From Plenodomus lindquistii (taxonomy: Eukaryota > Ascomycota > Dothideomycetes > Pleosporales > Leptosphaeriaceae): a DNA stretch of 64,000 bases. The first letter of the stretch is position 1. Every line of letters begins with the position of its first letter. Of the stretch, positions 53,636 through 64,000 are shown piece by piece. Under the pieces are notes generated by a model that made no database searches, had not been told where the DNA came from, and saw nothing but the letters and a program-made list of their open reading frames with translations. The stretch spans positions 992,001-1,056,000 of the forward strand of contig JANUWI010000016.1 in the NCBI GenBank assembly GCA_025504975.1. The letters are read 5' to 3'. The position numbers and the translations under genes were made by a program.

Positions 53636-54589
53636 ATGCTCTTCAACACCATTGCTGTGGCCTTGACCTTGTCCGCTACCGCGTCCGCGGCAAGTCTTCA
53701 ATCGAGGCAACAATCCCCAGATCCTTGCCGCGACGCCTATAATTCTTGCGTCGCTGCTGGAACCCTCCAGGTAGCATGTGACTGCACACTGGCCACTTGT
53801 ACAGGTCAGGACAATGCCCGTACTCGTGAGTTCTGCGCCACAGCGACCGCTGGCCTCAACCTTCCTTCGTCGACCACGAGTGCACCGTCGCGATCATTCA
53901 CTCCTATCTCTGGTATCCCAGGAGGCTGCAATCCCGCTCATCCTGGCTCTTGCCCCTCCTCTTACTTTGACACTACCACAATCAAGGCTCCCTCGCCGAC
54001 CACGACTGCACCGTCATTCACTCCCATCTCTGGTATTCCAGGAGGCTGTAACCCCGCTCATCCTGGCTCTTGCCCCTCCTCTTACTTTGATACCACCACT
54101 ATCAAGGCTCCCTCTGCCACTCCTTCCACATTCGCCACCTCTGTCGCCTACGCCACCTCCGCTACCGCCCCCGTAGCCCGCCCCACCGTTCCCGCTGGAT
54201 CGAACCCAGTCCTCGTCCCGGGCAAGACCTGGACCATCGCCAACTTGACCCGCTACTGCGGTTCCGGCAATACCGGCTGCGACTACAACTTCGCCATCAT
54301 CGCCAACGGCAAGACTCAGCGTTGTACCGTCATTCGCATGCCTGGCTCCAATGCCGCAACTGAGAGCTGGAGCAACCAGCCTTGCGGTGATGGCTCTGAC
54401 ACCAAGATCTCTTGGGGATATGTCGCTAACCCTGCCCCTGCGTTTGCCGTCATCACTGTCAACCAGGGCAAGGAGTTGGCGTGGTTTGGTGTCTCAAACG
54501 TGAACGGCGCAGTCCCCACTGTGAACGACCCCTTTGGCACTGGCAACTACGGAACTCTGCCTGCTTCGCCGGTTTACACTTACAACTAA
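53636..54589 (+). CDS. Secreted repeat protein, candidate effector
   Basis: Single exon, 317 residues. Signal peptide MLFNTIAVALTLSATASAAS, then a four-Cys helical-looking N-terminal region (DPCRDAYNSCVAAGTLQVAC, CDCTLATCTGQDNA). Next are two near-identical repeats of about 40 residues (FTPISGIPGGCNPAHPGSC, followed by PSSYFDTTTIKAPS) from a 120-bp tandem duplication. A Thr/Ala/Pro linker leads to a C-terminal beta-rich domain (KTWTIANLTRYCGSGNTGCD, YNFAIIANGKTQRCTV, ELAWFGVSNVNG). That domain is vaguely like Alt a 1-type secreted proteins, but I am not sure. It should be secreted, with disulfides and an O-glycosylated linker. Role unknown; interaction with a host or other organisms is inferred from the layout only. 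Confidence 0.85.
   Translation: MLFNTIAVALTLSATASAASLQSRQQSPDPCRDAYNSCVAAGTLQVACDCTLATCTGQDNARTREFCATATAGLNLPSSTTSAPSRSFTPISGIPGGCNPAHPGSCPSSYFDTTTIKAPSPTTTAPSFTPISGIPGGCNPAHPGSCPSSYFDTTTIKAPSATPSTFATSVAYATSATAPVARPTVPAGSNPVLVPGKTWTIANLTRYCGSGNTGCDYNFAIIANGKTQRCTVIRMPGSNAATESWSNQPCGDGSDTKISWGYVANPAPAFAVITVNQGKELAWFGVSNVNGAVPTVNDPFGTGNYGTLPASPVYTYN
53894..54116 (+). repeat. Tandem coding duplication of about 120 bp
   Basis: Two copies of a segment starting TCATTCACTCC and ending ATCAAGGCTCCCTC lie at about 53897-53995 and 54014-54112. They differ at only a few, mostly synonymous, positions (for example TATCCC/TATTCC and TGCAAT/TGTAAC), so the duplication is young. Confidence 0.9.
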
Positions 54590-56081
54590 GTGTCTGGGTA
54601 TTGAGTGGAAGTTTAAGTGTGATGTGCTATGAGAAGGAATGTATTCTAGTACGAAGGGTATGACTGTTTGATGACTATAGATTAATAGATGTATAATGTA
54701 TTTCACGAATAATAAAGAATCTGTAACACATTCTGGCTCTTTTGATGGGGCTGTCGTTCTTCGAAAAGTGGTACACGTCACGCTTCACTTTCACGAGGAC
54801 TGTTTTGACTGATGTGATGTAGCGGCACAGCCGACTCTGAGCGGAGTGGGCTGCAACACATCTCACGGGCCGCAGTCGGGCAAAGCTTATACCGACTTAT
54901 CCAGCTTCTTTCAACGATACCGAAGCGTTCACGAAGATATCAAGTGTTTGCTAGACTCTCCCGTCACTGGCTGCGTATGCTCTACCAACAACTATGCCAA
55001 ATATCTTAGCTCAAAATATATCGCTGGCAGCGACACAAGTATTGCAAAGTCGAGTATCAGCCTTTGAAAGGAATATGGTTGCCCAATAATCAGACTGCAG
55101 CGGGCCTGTCTACTGTATTCAGCGCCACCGGCTATGTAGGATTTTGCAAATCATAGCGCTCTATCGAAGGGCGGAAGCCATGGTCTCTGCTCATATTTTC
55201 AGCAGCATTCAGGTGGTCGTTCACATGAGGCTGTGACAGGGATCGGAGCACTGTCTCCACTTTCTCGCAACATATATGGTCTTTGGTAATTCCATGCATT
55301 AGGATGCCCGATATCCCTGTTTCCCGTACGTCCAATTAGGCAACTCGCTCAGTTGTCGACACTTTTCAGGACCCTGTTTAAGGCGAGTCGCAGGAAGCAT
55401 CAAGATAACAGAGGACGCGCTAGAGGCAACGGGTCACTATATTTTATCGATCAGATGTTGTCACGCACGATGGCAGTAAGGATTCGTTGCTGTCGGATTC
55501 TTTGCTTAATCGTACTAGTCGAATGCGGGCGCGAAATCAGATTGTAGCAAGGACAGTGAGCCCAGATTCAGATCTGTTCCAACCATCACACAAAAGGTAG
55601 AGAAGTACCTCATAATCGCATGTAAAACGTTGTTCGCTCGATCAACTGTGTTCATCGTTCAACGCTGGGTATAGCTGATGGGGGTTAGAACTTGGAGGGA
55701 CTAATCCACAATTTTACGAATACGGCGGCCATGGTACCTAATCCTGTATTTGAGCCATCAGCTGACACCTTGATCCGCCCGTTGCTACATTTACCCGGCT
55801 TACAACAGCCAATACGGTAAGAATAGCGTTTTCCGTTCCTGCAGCTGATTGGTGGCTAATGGCTCGCATCAATTCCGCGTCCGGTCAGATTGCGATAATT
55901 GGCCCGGCACAAGCTCCCTATCTGCCCGAAACCCTCACAACAGCTACCCATACCCCAGATTCATGGTATTTCGGATGCTGCACTCGACTCGAGAATAAAT
56001 AGTCTGTCCGTTAAATTCTTTCGTATAGCACAGTCATAAAATCTCCTTTTTTACTACGACGGACTTTCTCACAAAGACATA
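54590..56081. other. Gene-free stretch upstream of the dehydrogenase
   Basis: Short frames only. Near 55850-55960 are several CCAAT/ATTGG-type words and a GC-rich patch. An AATAAATA word at 55993-56000, 85 bp before ATG 56082, may be the TATA element of the dehydrogenase gene. Confidence 0.45.
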
Positions 56082-57176
56082 ATGACTTATGAACTAGAAG
56101 GGTAAGTTCTTCTCCGCATGGAGATGAGATACCGGCTGACAAGCTTAGTGTGGCTATTGTCACCGGAGCTGGCGGTGGCGTTGGTAGGCAATGTGTTCTT
56201 GCATTTGCTGCTGAGGGTTGCTCTGCAATTGTGGGGTTTGAAGTTTCCGCAAAAAGCCTCAGAGAGACAGAGTCGACCCTGAAAGCCGAATTTCCAAATG
56301 TGGAGTTCCTGCCGATCGTAGTTGATCTCAGCAACGAGCGAGACATCGAAGCCGCCTTTGAGAAGACGGTGAAACAATATGGCCGCATTGATTACCTCGT
56401 CAATAACGCTGGAGCACCCATTGGAACGAAGCGCGTTGACGACTTCACGGTGGAGGACTATGATCTTTCTCATGCAGTGAACTCGAGAGCCGTATTTCTT
56501 TGCCAAAAGTATGCATTGAAGCAGATGATGCGTCAGGAGCTGAAGCCGCTCAAAACAGTGTATGTGCTATGCTCCCTTGGTAGTCTTGTCAGCTCACAAG
56601 ATACAGGAGAGTATCCAAGAACCGTGGCGATCGTCGCGGAGCGATCGTTCACGTGGCATCAGCGATTGGTTTGGTCGGCATGAAGCACAATGCAGCCTAT
56701 AGCGCTGGGAAAGCCGGTATGGCCGCGCGATCATGGATTCAGTCCCACTAGCTGACATTTTCCAGCTGCTATCTCGTTAGCTAGGGGTGCAGGAATCGAT
56801 TTTGCAAAAGAAGGTATTCGCGTCAATGCTGTCTGTCCAGGGTAAGGAAGCCGCTGTTGCGCATGAAATGAAATTGACCACTCGCAGCTGGCTCGATACA
56901 CCCATGGTGCCTGTCGAAGCGCGTGAAGGGGTGGGTCTCTTCGAATTCGTTTGATGATAGTTCTAACATTACGAAGTTTGCACCACACATCAACATGGCA
57001 CCAATGGAGAGGATGGGTGATCCTGCGGAGATAGCAGATGTGGTTGTCTTCCTCTGCAGTGATCGTGCTAGTTTCATGACCGGACAAGCGGTAGTAGTAT
57101 GTTCCCTCGGTGTACTATTTGTCGTTCCCCTTGCTAACGCAACACTAAGGTCGATGGAGGATATACCATTAGATGA
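56082..57176 (+). CDS. Short-chain dehydrogenase/reductase (classical SDR)
   Basis: Seven exons: 56082-56101, 56149-56559, 56607-56716, 56766-56841, 56888-56930, 56977-57096 and 57150-57176, giving 269 codons (268 residues) in phase. The start MTYELEG joins to VAIVTGAGGGVGRQCVLAFA, the TGxxxGxG cofactor site. Further signs are DYLVNNAGAPIG (NNAG), catalytic VHVAS Ser with YSAGK Tyr/Lys, and VNAVCPGW with TPM. The end is GDPAEIADVVVFLCSDRASF, then GQAVVVDGGYTIR. The residue after the first beta-alpha-beta unit is Glu (VGFEVS), which favours NAD(H) over NADP(H). It oxidises a sugar, polyol or other alcohol; the substrate is open. It is tail-to-tail with a sugar transporter 534 bp away, so uptake and oxidation of one carbon source is a reasonable guess. 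Confidence 0.92.
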
Positions 57177-57710
57177 TTCATACTTATTTCCAAAGAACGT
57201 AGCGAACAATTCTCCGTTGAACCTCATTCTATCTTGCGCATTAGAACTTCAATTGGGAGGCCATATGTTGTTAAGAAGCACTCGAGAATAGAAGACAGAG
57301 CCTAAAAGATGATATAACCTTGTTTACTGTCCCATATACGGGTAGAAGTAAAGATAAGCAAGACCTCTTATCGACCTTGCGCCCACGTGAACCCATTTCC
57401 ACTCATGCTCGCGTGTTGCATCTACGATCATTTTGTCTGTGTTGCGACGTCCAAGAAATAATTGTCGACCATCAGGAATATTTTGTCCCAAGGGACTTGT
57501 CGCAATAGCCCCCTTGGAATGGATTCCACTGATGTAGAGATGCAAGCAATACGAAGGATGCAGGAAGGAAGACTTGAATTAGACATCAAGCAAAATCCTA
57601 CGGTACGACTAAGTACCTTGCAATGGTAAGCTGGTGGGAGCAATGCTTACTTGTATGTGCTATACGCTTTTTGTGATCCAATAAAACTACAATTTGATGA
57701 TTACAATTAT
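57177..57710. other. Convergent intergenic region
   Basis: 3' flanks of the dehydrogenase and sugar transporter; no gene supported. Confidence 0.5.
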
Positions 57711-59494
57711 TTACACAACTTCACTTTTGGACGGTGCCTCGAAGACTTCCAATGACGTTGAGTTTGACATATCATCCAATCTGAGCTCAACGGTCTCCCC
57801 GAACACAGCATTGATACCTTCCAATGTCAGACCTTTGGTCTAAATCGGCTGTTAGCAGACATTCCGAAAGCGCGCCATTGGTAGGTAGAAGGCTTACCTC
57901 TGGGAAAAAGAAGTAGACTATCGGCAAGACTGCTCCATTGCAACCAATGAAGATCAGGGCGTACTTCCAGGTAAGTGCTTCTAACGCAAGCGGAGACGTT
58001 TGAGAGAAGATGATGGTGACACAAGTTCCCAAAAACACCGCAAAGGCCATTCCAGGAGCTCGAATTTTCGTTGGTAGGACCTCTGTGGCGTAGGTATAAG
58101 GTGTGCTCTGATATGTGGCGCCAAACCAGAAGATAAAGAGCATGACTACAGCGACACCTCCTCTCGCCCACGCCATGTTTTGCGTTTCACCATAGTATTT
58201 GGTGCAGACCACGAAGAGAGCCAGAAGTACGGATGTTCCCATCAGGCCGCTAAGAAATAAGATTCTCCGGCCTGCACGGTCGATGAGAAAGAGACAGCAG
58301 ACGCTTCCAATACTAAGGCATATTTGGAACACTGCAGTCATCATCAAAATCGTTCGCAGTGAAAAACCAAGACCGATGTACAGGATCGACTAGAGAGTGA
58401 TTAGTTCATAGTGAGATCGTAGGCAATGGAGATGACATACTTGGTATTGTTGAATAGTCTGAGCACCAATAGTCTGGCAAGAGACCTGAGCGACGACAGT
58501 AACGAGAAGACGTTTGCGTTCGCTTGCATTTGTAAACATCTGGTGCCATTTCCTTTGCACCTTCTCACGCCTCTCGAGGTCAAGTTGTGCTGAGATCTGG
58601 AGAAATTCCTTTTCCCAAAATGTAGGATCATCGTGATCGTCGTGCAGTCGTTGGAGTACTGCCTTGGCTTCGTCATGCCTTCCTTTCATAATCACTATTT
58701 CGCAAAATTAGACACGCCGGGTAAAGTAGCAGATAGTACACTTACGCCAACGCGGTGAAAACGGGATAAACCATACACCGATGACAATGATTATGGCGGG
58801 CAGTGCCTGGAGTGCCAATGGAAATCGCCTATTTCACGTCAATCATGTATCAACGCTTTGTGTCCTTGAAAAGGAGTACACACCATGCAAAGGACAGATT
58901 AGAGGAGAAATTGGCAGCATAGCCGACCCATGCACCGATTGCTCCCGCCGCAGCAAGTACAGTCAGCTGCAAGCCAACCATTGCACCTCTCAAATGAGGT
59001 GGGGCAATCTCAGCCTGGTAGATAGGAACTGGGACAAGAGCATGTGCCACGGAGAATCCGCCAAGGGCTCTGCCAACAAAGAAGACCGCATTGGTGCTGG
59101 CAGCAGCTTGCATTACGGCTGCAATGATACCTATCACAGCACCAAACAAAATTGTGTGTTTACGTCCGATCTTGTCGCAGAGGTACGATCCGACAGGCAT
59201 ACCAATCGCTGTGCCACCAAAATAGGTCGATACAAAAGCGCTGAGAGGAGGGTCAGATTGGCGCATTTCTTTTGATAAATAGTCCAGTATAGCTACCCTT
59301 GTACGGTCGCATCAGGCTTGAAGGTCTCTATGAACCCGGCCTGAGCAAAACTAATGTCTTGATTAGCTGGAGTGCAATGCTGTGTTGAAAAGCACCAACA
59401 CTCACGTAGAAGCGATGATGACTGAGTCGTATCCATACAACACACAGCCAAATGCAGCAATGGCAGCGCAACGCCAAGTGTATGCTTTTCCCAT
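57711..59494 (-). CDS. MFS sugar transporter (hexose/polyol type)
   Basis: Seven exons: 59494-59406, 59350-59297, 59240-58884, 58828-58746, 58694-58441, 58389-57898 and 57839-57711, summing to 486 codons in phase. ATG 59494 (MGKAYTWRCAAIAAFGCVLY) and YGYDSVIIAS open the first helix. Family motifs: LCDKIGRKHTILFG (D-x-x-G-R-K/R), VGRALGGFSVAHALVPVPIY, SPRW after helix 6, then LIDRAGRRILFLSG and FFFPETKGLTLEGI. The usual PESPR is replaced by FSPRW after helix 6. Twelve spans are predicted from hydrophobicity. It should import a sugar or polyol by proton symport at the plasma membrane. A TATA element (TATATAAA on the minus strand, 59607-59600) lies about 105 bp upstream and a CreA-like site about 265-310 bp upstream. 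Tail-to-tail with the dehydrogenase. Confidence 0.93.
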
Positions 59495-59599
59495 GATTTT
59501 TTGCGAGACTTCCGTCTTCGGAGTTAGCAATTGGTAAAATCCCGTATAAACCGATCCTCCGCGATGAACTGCGATATTAGAACAAGCAAGGGACCACAA

Positions 59600-59607
59600 T
59601 TTATATA
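59600..59607 (-). promoter_or_regulatory. TATA box of the sugar transporter
   Basis: TATATAAA on the minus strand, about 105 bp before the transporter ATG. Confidence 0.5.
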
Positions 59608-59757
59608 ACATATTTACTTATGCAATCTAGACGGCTATGAGAGGTGTAGACTGTGACAGGGGCGTGTTGTGGGATAATTTCGCTCAAATTTCAGACTTAT
59701 GCAATTCACATCTGGACTAACATTAGAATCAAAGAGTGAATGAGTCTGGAAGTGCAA

Positions 59758-59800
59758 TGCGGGGATCTACCCCGCATGAGATCTTGTGGGGTAAATCCCC
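59758..59800. promoter_or_regulatory. Palindromic CreA-like carbon-catabolite site
   Basis: A perfect inverted repeat TGCGGGG-ATCTA-CCCCGCA (59758-59776) is followed 9 bp later by GTGGGG (59786-59791) and CCCC at 59797-59800. GCGGGG and GTGGGG both fit the fungal CreA/Mig1 consensus SYGGRG, and closely paired sites are the functional form in known sugar-regulated promoters. The site lies about 265-305 bp upstream of a sugar transporter start, so glucose repression of that gene is a reasonable inference. A Zn2Cys6 regulator could also use the CGG half-sites. Confidence 0.6.
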
Positions 59801-62088
59801 GAACATGCAGATGGCTGGGTGCGAGCGTTCCACTCGGGTCAATTTCGTGCGGATTGATAGAGCTCGCAGATTGCGGCTAATCTCCGTCACAGAGAGACCG
59901 AAGCAACGGTAGCCGGAATTCGATGGGCCCAGCTTTTGTCTGCCGTTCGATGAGACTTAATTACTGTGGCTTGCATTGCTGAACATTACGGAAGAGCTGC
60001 ACAGGGATGTGTGGTGGATGTGTTCTTTTTCGCACTCCTTCGAACTGAACATCTTGACCCTCTGCATCATCATAGAATAATTGGAGATGAATGGCAGTGA
60101 AACCATCACGAGATCGACACAATTGGCTTCAACGACATGCTTGCCTCGCTGCTAAAAGCCGGTCCTGAATCTCATGATATGTTTGTGGATAGTCCAGATG
60201 CCGTGCTTGGAACTGACGCACGTCGCGCATAGATGAGCAATTGCTTCCAATAAACGCCCCGAGACATGCCAAAGAAGGGTTGGATAGATGGATACGAGAA
60301 TTTCAAGAGCGGACAGGGTGTAATCCCCCTAACAATATTGCTTCACTTGGATGTTAGTATCATTGCCGAATGTGAATGAATAACCAACGTTGACAACACC
60401 GAGAGTTAGGAGCGGCTTGATGCATTTGCAGTCCGAATCGATCAGGATGAGCATACTCCACGCGAACGCCTAAGTAAGACGCTGATTATGGGGTCTCAAA
60501 GCTCACGTTCAAAGGGGTGGCGCGGGAAGGAGAAACCGGAATCCAGGTGGAGCTGGTCTCGGTGTGCAGTCTTTGGCTATTGGGCATATAGTTGGCTGTG
60601 GCGGGTCAGTAACCCTGAGTGTGCGAGATGTGTAGGCATCGGGAATGCGTAACACGGCTGTATCCAAGCCAGGTTCGAGAGGCTCACTACATAATAGTTA
60701 TCTGTACCTGGGTAGAAGGAAATGGACACGTCATGCAGTCGCGCATCGCGTGGCGCAAGAAGAACCCCGCGAGCATGGAAAAATCAGTTAGGCAATGACG
60801 AATCCCGTTGAGTCAGTGAGTACGCGCAAGGAGGTCATGATCTTCTGCTTTGGTACGGTATTCCCAAGCATATGGTAAAAATGTTAGCAGGTGAAGTTTT
60901 GGACGTGGTGGGATTATGGGCGAGACAAGGTCAGGTTCCGCATGAGCTCATACCATTGCCAGCTGCGAACGATACACTCAAGAGAGTTGAATAACGTGGG
61001 CGAATAGTTAGAGCGGAAGTTGAATTGACACTGGCAATCAGGAGCCCCAGCTGCGGGGCGATCCGCTAAGGTCGAACAGAACAGGATCTACTCAGCGGAC
61101 TACTTTTCACATCTTCCACCCTGACTTCTGGCACAAACAATCAATCATCGACTACATTTTACGAGTTCAATTCGCAAGCATGCTTCAACGAAGCCAACTA
61201 ATGCGCCGCCGCAATCGTCCTGCGTCGCAGGCCCACAGACACCACAGCCAACGGGAATGTGTGTCCCCCTCCTGGCTTGACCAGCGCCACCACAAATTAG
61301 CCATGGTTCTGTATCACCCATCGCAGCGTCCGTGGTCGCTACCGAACATGTCCGCGCTCGAATAGTAAGTTGCTTGGGATTGCTGACGGTTTACATCCAT
61401 GCGCACAGTAGCACCACGATCTCTGGCGTATTGGGCGCCACTTACGGCGACCGCAGGGCTCCTTGCATGGTAGTCGAACATGCAGTTGCCGTGACTCAGC
61501 GAGGTTTGTACAGTTCGTGCTCCGCTCGTGTGGAGTCGTGGGCAGATGAGTAAATGCAGATGCTGGGAGGAAAATGGCGTATACTATGGTACTCTCGGGT
61601 CACCTTCAACATTCAGCAAGCGATCGTATGTACGCGCCGTTTGAACAGACTACCCCGCAACTTCTACAGGAATGAGAATCCATTTGGTCTTGGAAGACCC
61701 ATCTCAGATTCATGGCAGCGATCGGTTTCTTGATCCAACGGGTGTACTGAGATAAGCGTAGGTCTCGGCGATCTAGGATTTCAGCCACGTCTTACGTGAG
61801 AGCTACGGAGTCCGAGCCGCCCCAGAGCAAGACTCACAATAGCTTTCTCCCCATTGGAGACCTGCACGGAGAAGGTTCGATATTGCTTGATCGAGAAATG
61901 CTCGCACCGATAAAGCAAAATGGATGATGCACTTGATAGCGCCTCAGTCCTCAACCCAGAAAGAGAACCCTGGATCGTTCTGCAAAGGCTTCGGCAGATG
62001 TCTAGCCAATCGTCCGGTTTGTTCACAATTTAGGAAGAAGTTGTAGAGAGCTGACTATGTGAGCGCGAACGCTATCGCACGGAGGGGT

Positions 62089-64000
62089 ATGGAACGCCAC
62101 CAGTTGGAAAGCCAGCTTGACCTAGACTTGACACGTCACACCCAGGCCCAAGAAGAGCCCATAATAACCGTCGAGCGATCATCTACTACTTCGCACAATC
62201 GTCTGTTTGTCGGCAAAATGATTCTTACACTCTTCATTTCTGCGTTAGTATCATTATGTCAACATATCTACGACGCACATGTTCAACGTGCACTGTATTG
62301 GCTCCTTGCGTTGATAAATCCGGGCATAAGTGCAGACTCGACTACCGGAAGTTCAAGAGAAAGACGCACCGAACGGGAATTTCCTCGTCTGAGTCGGCCT
62401 GCGTCTACTATAAGATCGGAGTATGACATCGTCGTGATAGGCTCTGGATACGGCGGCGGCGTTGCAGCATCACGGATGGCAAGAACTGGCAGAAGCGTAT
62501 GCGTACTCGAACGCGGTACTGAATTGTGGCCTGGCGAGTATCCAGTTACACTCACGGCTGCGCTAAAAGAGTTTCATGTTCAAGGCAAACTCTTCAAAAC
62601 CCATGCCAGCGTCGGTAAAAAGAATGGTTTTTTTCAAATGCTCAAGGGTAAAGGCCAAGTGGTTTTATCCGGCTGCGGACTTGGTGGCACAAGTCTAATC
62701 AACGCTGGGGTCTTCCTGCGAGCAGATAAAAGGGTCCTCCAAGGCAAAGAGTGGCCTGTTGAGATCAGAGAGCGTCCTGACATCTTAGACAAGTGTACGT
62801 CCTTTACTTATCGAAAATCGAAACGAGTGGAGTGGAACACTGATACGGATCTAGACTATGAACGTGCAGAGACCATGCTCGAACCGTCGTCGTTCCCAGA
62901 GAGTGCAGATACACCACAGAAGCTTTCCGTATTGGAGCACCAAGCGAGCGCTCTAGGAATTGATGAGCACTTCTCAAGACCACCAGTTACGACTGCATTC
63001 GATGTGAAAACGAACCGTGCAGGGGTCCAGATGCAAGCAGCTAGAGGCGACGGCAATGACTGTACTGGTGTCAACGATGGATCCAAGAATTCGGTGCTTG
63101 TAACTTATGTGGCTGATGCTTTCAGGTGGGGTGCGGAAGTTTTCTGCGAGGTCGAAGCTCGGTATATCCAGAAAGCTGAAGAGGCCAAAGGGTACCTGAT
63201 CGGTTACCGTACACACGACGGTGGTGCTGCAAGCAAAATTCTCAAGTTTGTCCGGGCGGTCAGTGATTCCGATTGATGTCTGCTGGCGTTTGCTGATTAC
63301 CAATGGCAGAAAGAACTTGTGTTCCTTGGAGCAGGGGCTTTGGGGACAACCGAAATTCTTCTTCGATCTCGATCGCACGGTATCTCTACTTCGCCACTTC
63401 TTGGACGAAAGATGTCTGATAACGGAGATCTGTTGGCTTTCGCTTGGAATTCCGACCGAACTGTGAATAGTATCGGTCAGAACTCTGCTTCAATCACTTC
63501 ATCCGAACCGTGTGGTCCCGTCATCACCGGTTGCGTCGATTTGAGAGAGAAAGCAGAAGTGAAGGAGGGATATGTGATCCAAGACGGTGCGGTGCCTCAA
63601 GCACTGTCCCGCATATTCCAAGCGCTTATCAATATACCGGCGACAACACATGAAGTGCCTTCAGGTCATCGACTAAGCCGAACAGTGGCGGCACTAAAGA
63701 GTTGTGTCTTTGGCGCGTACTACAAGAGTGGCAGCGTGCAGCGCACCGCCGTGTACCTCATCATGTCACACGATGACGCAGAGGGAACTTTGGAGTTGAC
63801 TCGTGATAACATCACGATGCGATGGAGTAGCGTTGCCACTTTCAATGAAGGTTCGGCTATACGGGACCTGTTATCGAAAGCCACTCGCCGTATTCGAGGC
63901 TCTTTAATTCAGGCGCCACGTATGACGGTTCATCCACTGGGAGGTGCTCGCATGAGTAGCACTGGAAGGGGCACTGATGGCGTAGTCAGTCACAATGGTC
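62089..64000 (+). CDS. GMC/cholesterol-oxidase-like FAD oxidoreductase, partial
   Basis: Exons 62089-62794 and 62855-63258, and a third from 63310 that is open to the window edge (donors GTACGT and GTCAGT, acceptors TCTAG and GGCAG). ATG 62089 (MERHQLESQL). Near residue 50 is a hydrophobic stretch (MILTLFISALVSLCQHIYDA) that may anchor the protein. The FAD site DIVVIGSGYGGGVAASRMAR, then GELWPGEYP-type text and VVLSGCGLGGTSLINAGVFL, place it in the cholesterol-oxidase branch of the GMC family. VFLGAGALGTTEILLRSRSH and near the edge MTVHPLGGARMSSTGRGTDG carry the catalytic His region. It should oxidise an alcohol and give hydrogen peroxide. The C-terminus lies outside the window. Whether a steroid is the substrate cannot be told. 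Confidence 0.88.

Larger units (their letters stand above)
59495..62088. other. Long gene-free divergent region
   Basis: About 2.6 kb between the sugar transporter and the flavoenzyme, which are divergent. The left end is the transporter's promoter with the CreA-like palindrome. The rest shows only short frames (for example 61180-61365) with no support. Confidence 0.5.

Noticed and set aside
1..64000. tRNA, rRNA, CRISPR and transposon search
   Set aside because: A few GTTCGA words (for example near 9783 and 60672) lack a cloverleaf context; no transposase or reverse transcriptase motifs and no terminal inverted repeats were seen by eye.

Overview
The window looks like nuclear DNA of a filamentous ascomycete (Pezizomycotina, probably Dothideomycetes). 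Evidence: introns of about 45-85 nt with GTRNGT donors, CTRAC-type branch sites and YAG acceptors; HET-domain genes; a Zn2Cys6 regulator; a Baeyer-Villiger monooxygenase; and fungal-only polarity and vacuole genes (Tea4/Bud14, Ypt7). No rRNA, tRNA, CRISPR array or intact transposon was found. The class is inferred from gene content and is not proven.

Layout. 1-2.9 kb: decayed minus-strand genes with in-frame stops and an apparent frameshift. 4.5-7.9 kb: a Tea4/Bud14-type SH3 polarity protein. 9.9-11.8 kb: a single-exon HET gene. 12.7-14.5 kb: a Baeyer-Villiger monooxygenase. 16.4-19.2 kb: a Zn2Cys6 regulator with an AlcR-like finger. 19.5-22.2 kb: a TPR/ankyrin protein. 23.2-24.9 kb: an UNC93-like MFS protein. 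25.0-30.9 kb: a block of possible self-recognition genes (a membrane-anchored HET protein, a single-pass protein with a poly-valine helix and Cys-rich ectodomain, and a SesA/HeLo-like protein with a two-repeat motif at its tail). 31.5-37.9 kb: a conserved block (Cwf23/DNAJC17-like J-protein, Pus4/TruB, SLC35F-type transporter, Ypt7/Rab7). 40.2-42.6 kb: a secreted Leu-Pro repeat protein. 43.3-47.2 kb: a large membrane/ankyrin gene broken by two in-frame stops. 47.9-52.6 kb: a zinc-less MDR oxidoreductase, a Mg-chelatase-lid-like protein and an NAD(H) kinase. 53.6-54.6 kb: a secreted repeat protein that may be an effector. 56.1-59.5 kb: a short-chain dehydrogenase tail-to-tail with a sugar transporter whose upstream region holds a palindromic CreA-like site. 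62.1 kb to the end: a GMC/cholesterol-oxidase-like flavoenzyme cut by the window edge.

How the genes fit together. Housekeeping genes alternate with accessory genes. The accessory part has two themes. One is recognition/immunity: two HET proteins, a TPR/ankyrin protein, and the SesA-like protein beside a receptor-like membrane protein. The other is small-molecule use: monooxygenase, dehydrogenase plus sugar carrier, and flavin oxidase. The best candidate for something undescribed is the 25-31 kb block, because HET fused to a multi-pass membrane domain is unusual and the neighbouring SesA-like protein ends in two N-x-hydrophobic-x-G-type pseudo-repeats resembling HET-s-related amyloid motifs. 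Exon borders were placed by eye from splice signals and reading-frame continuity. Where a multi-exon gene adds up to an exact number of codons, I say so.
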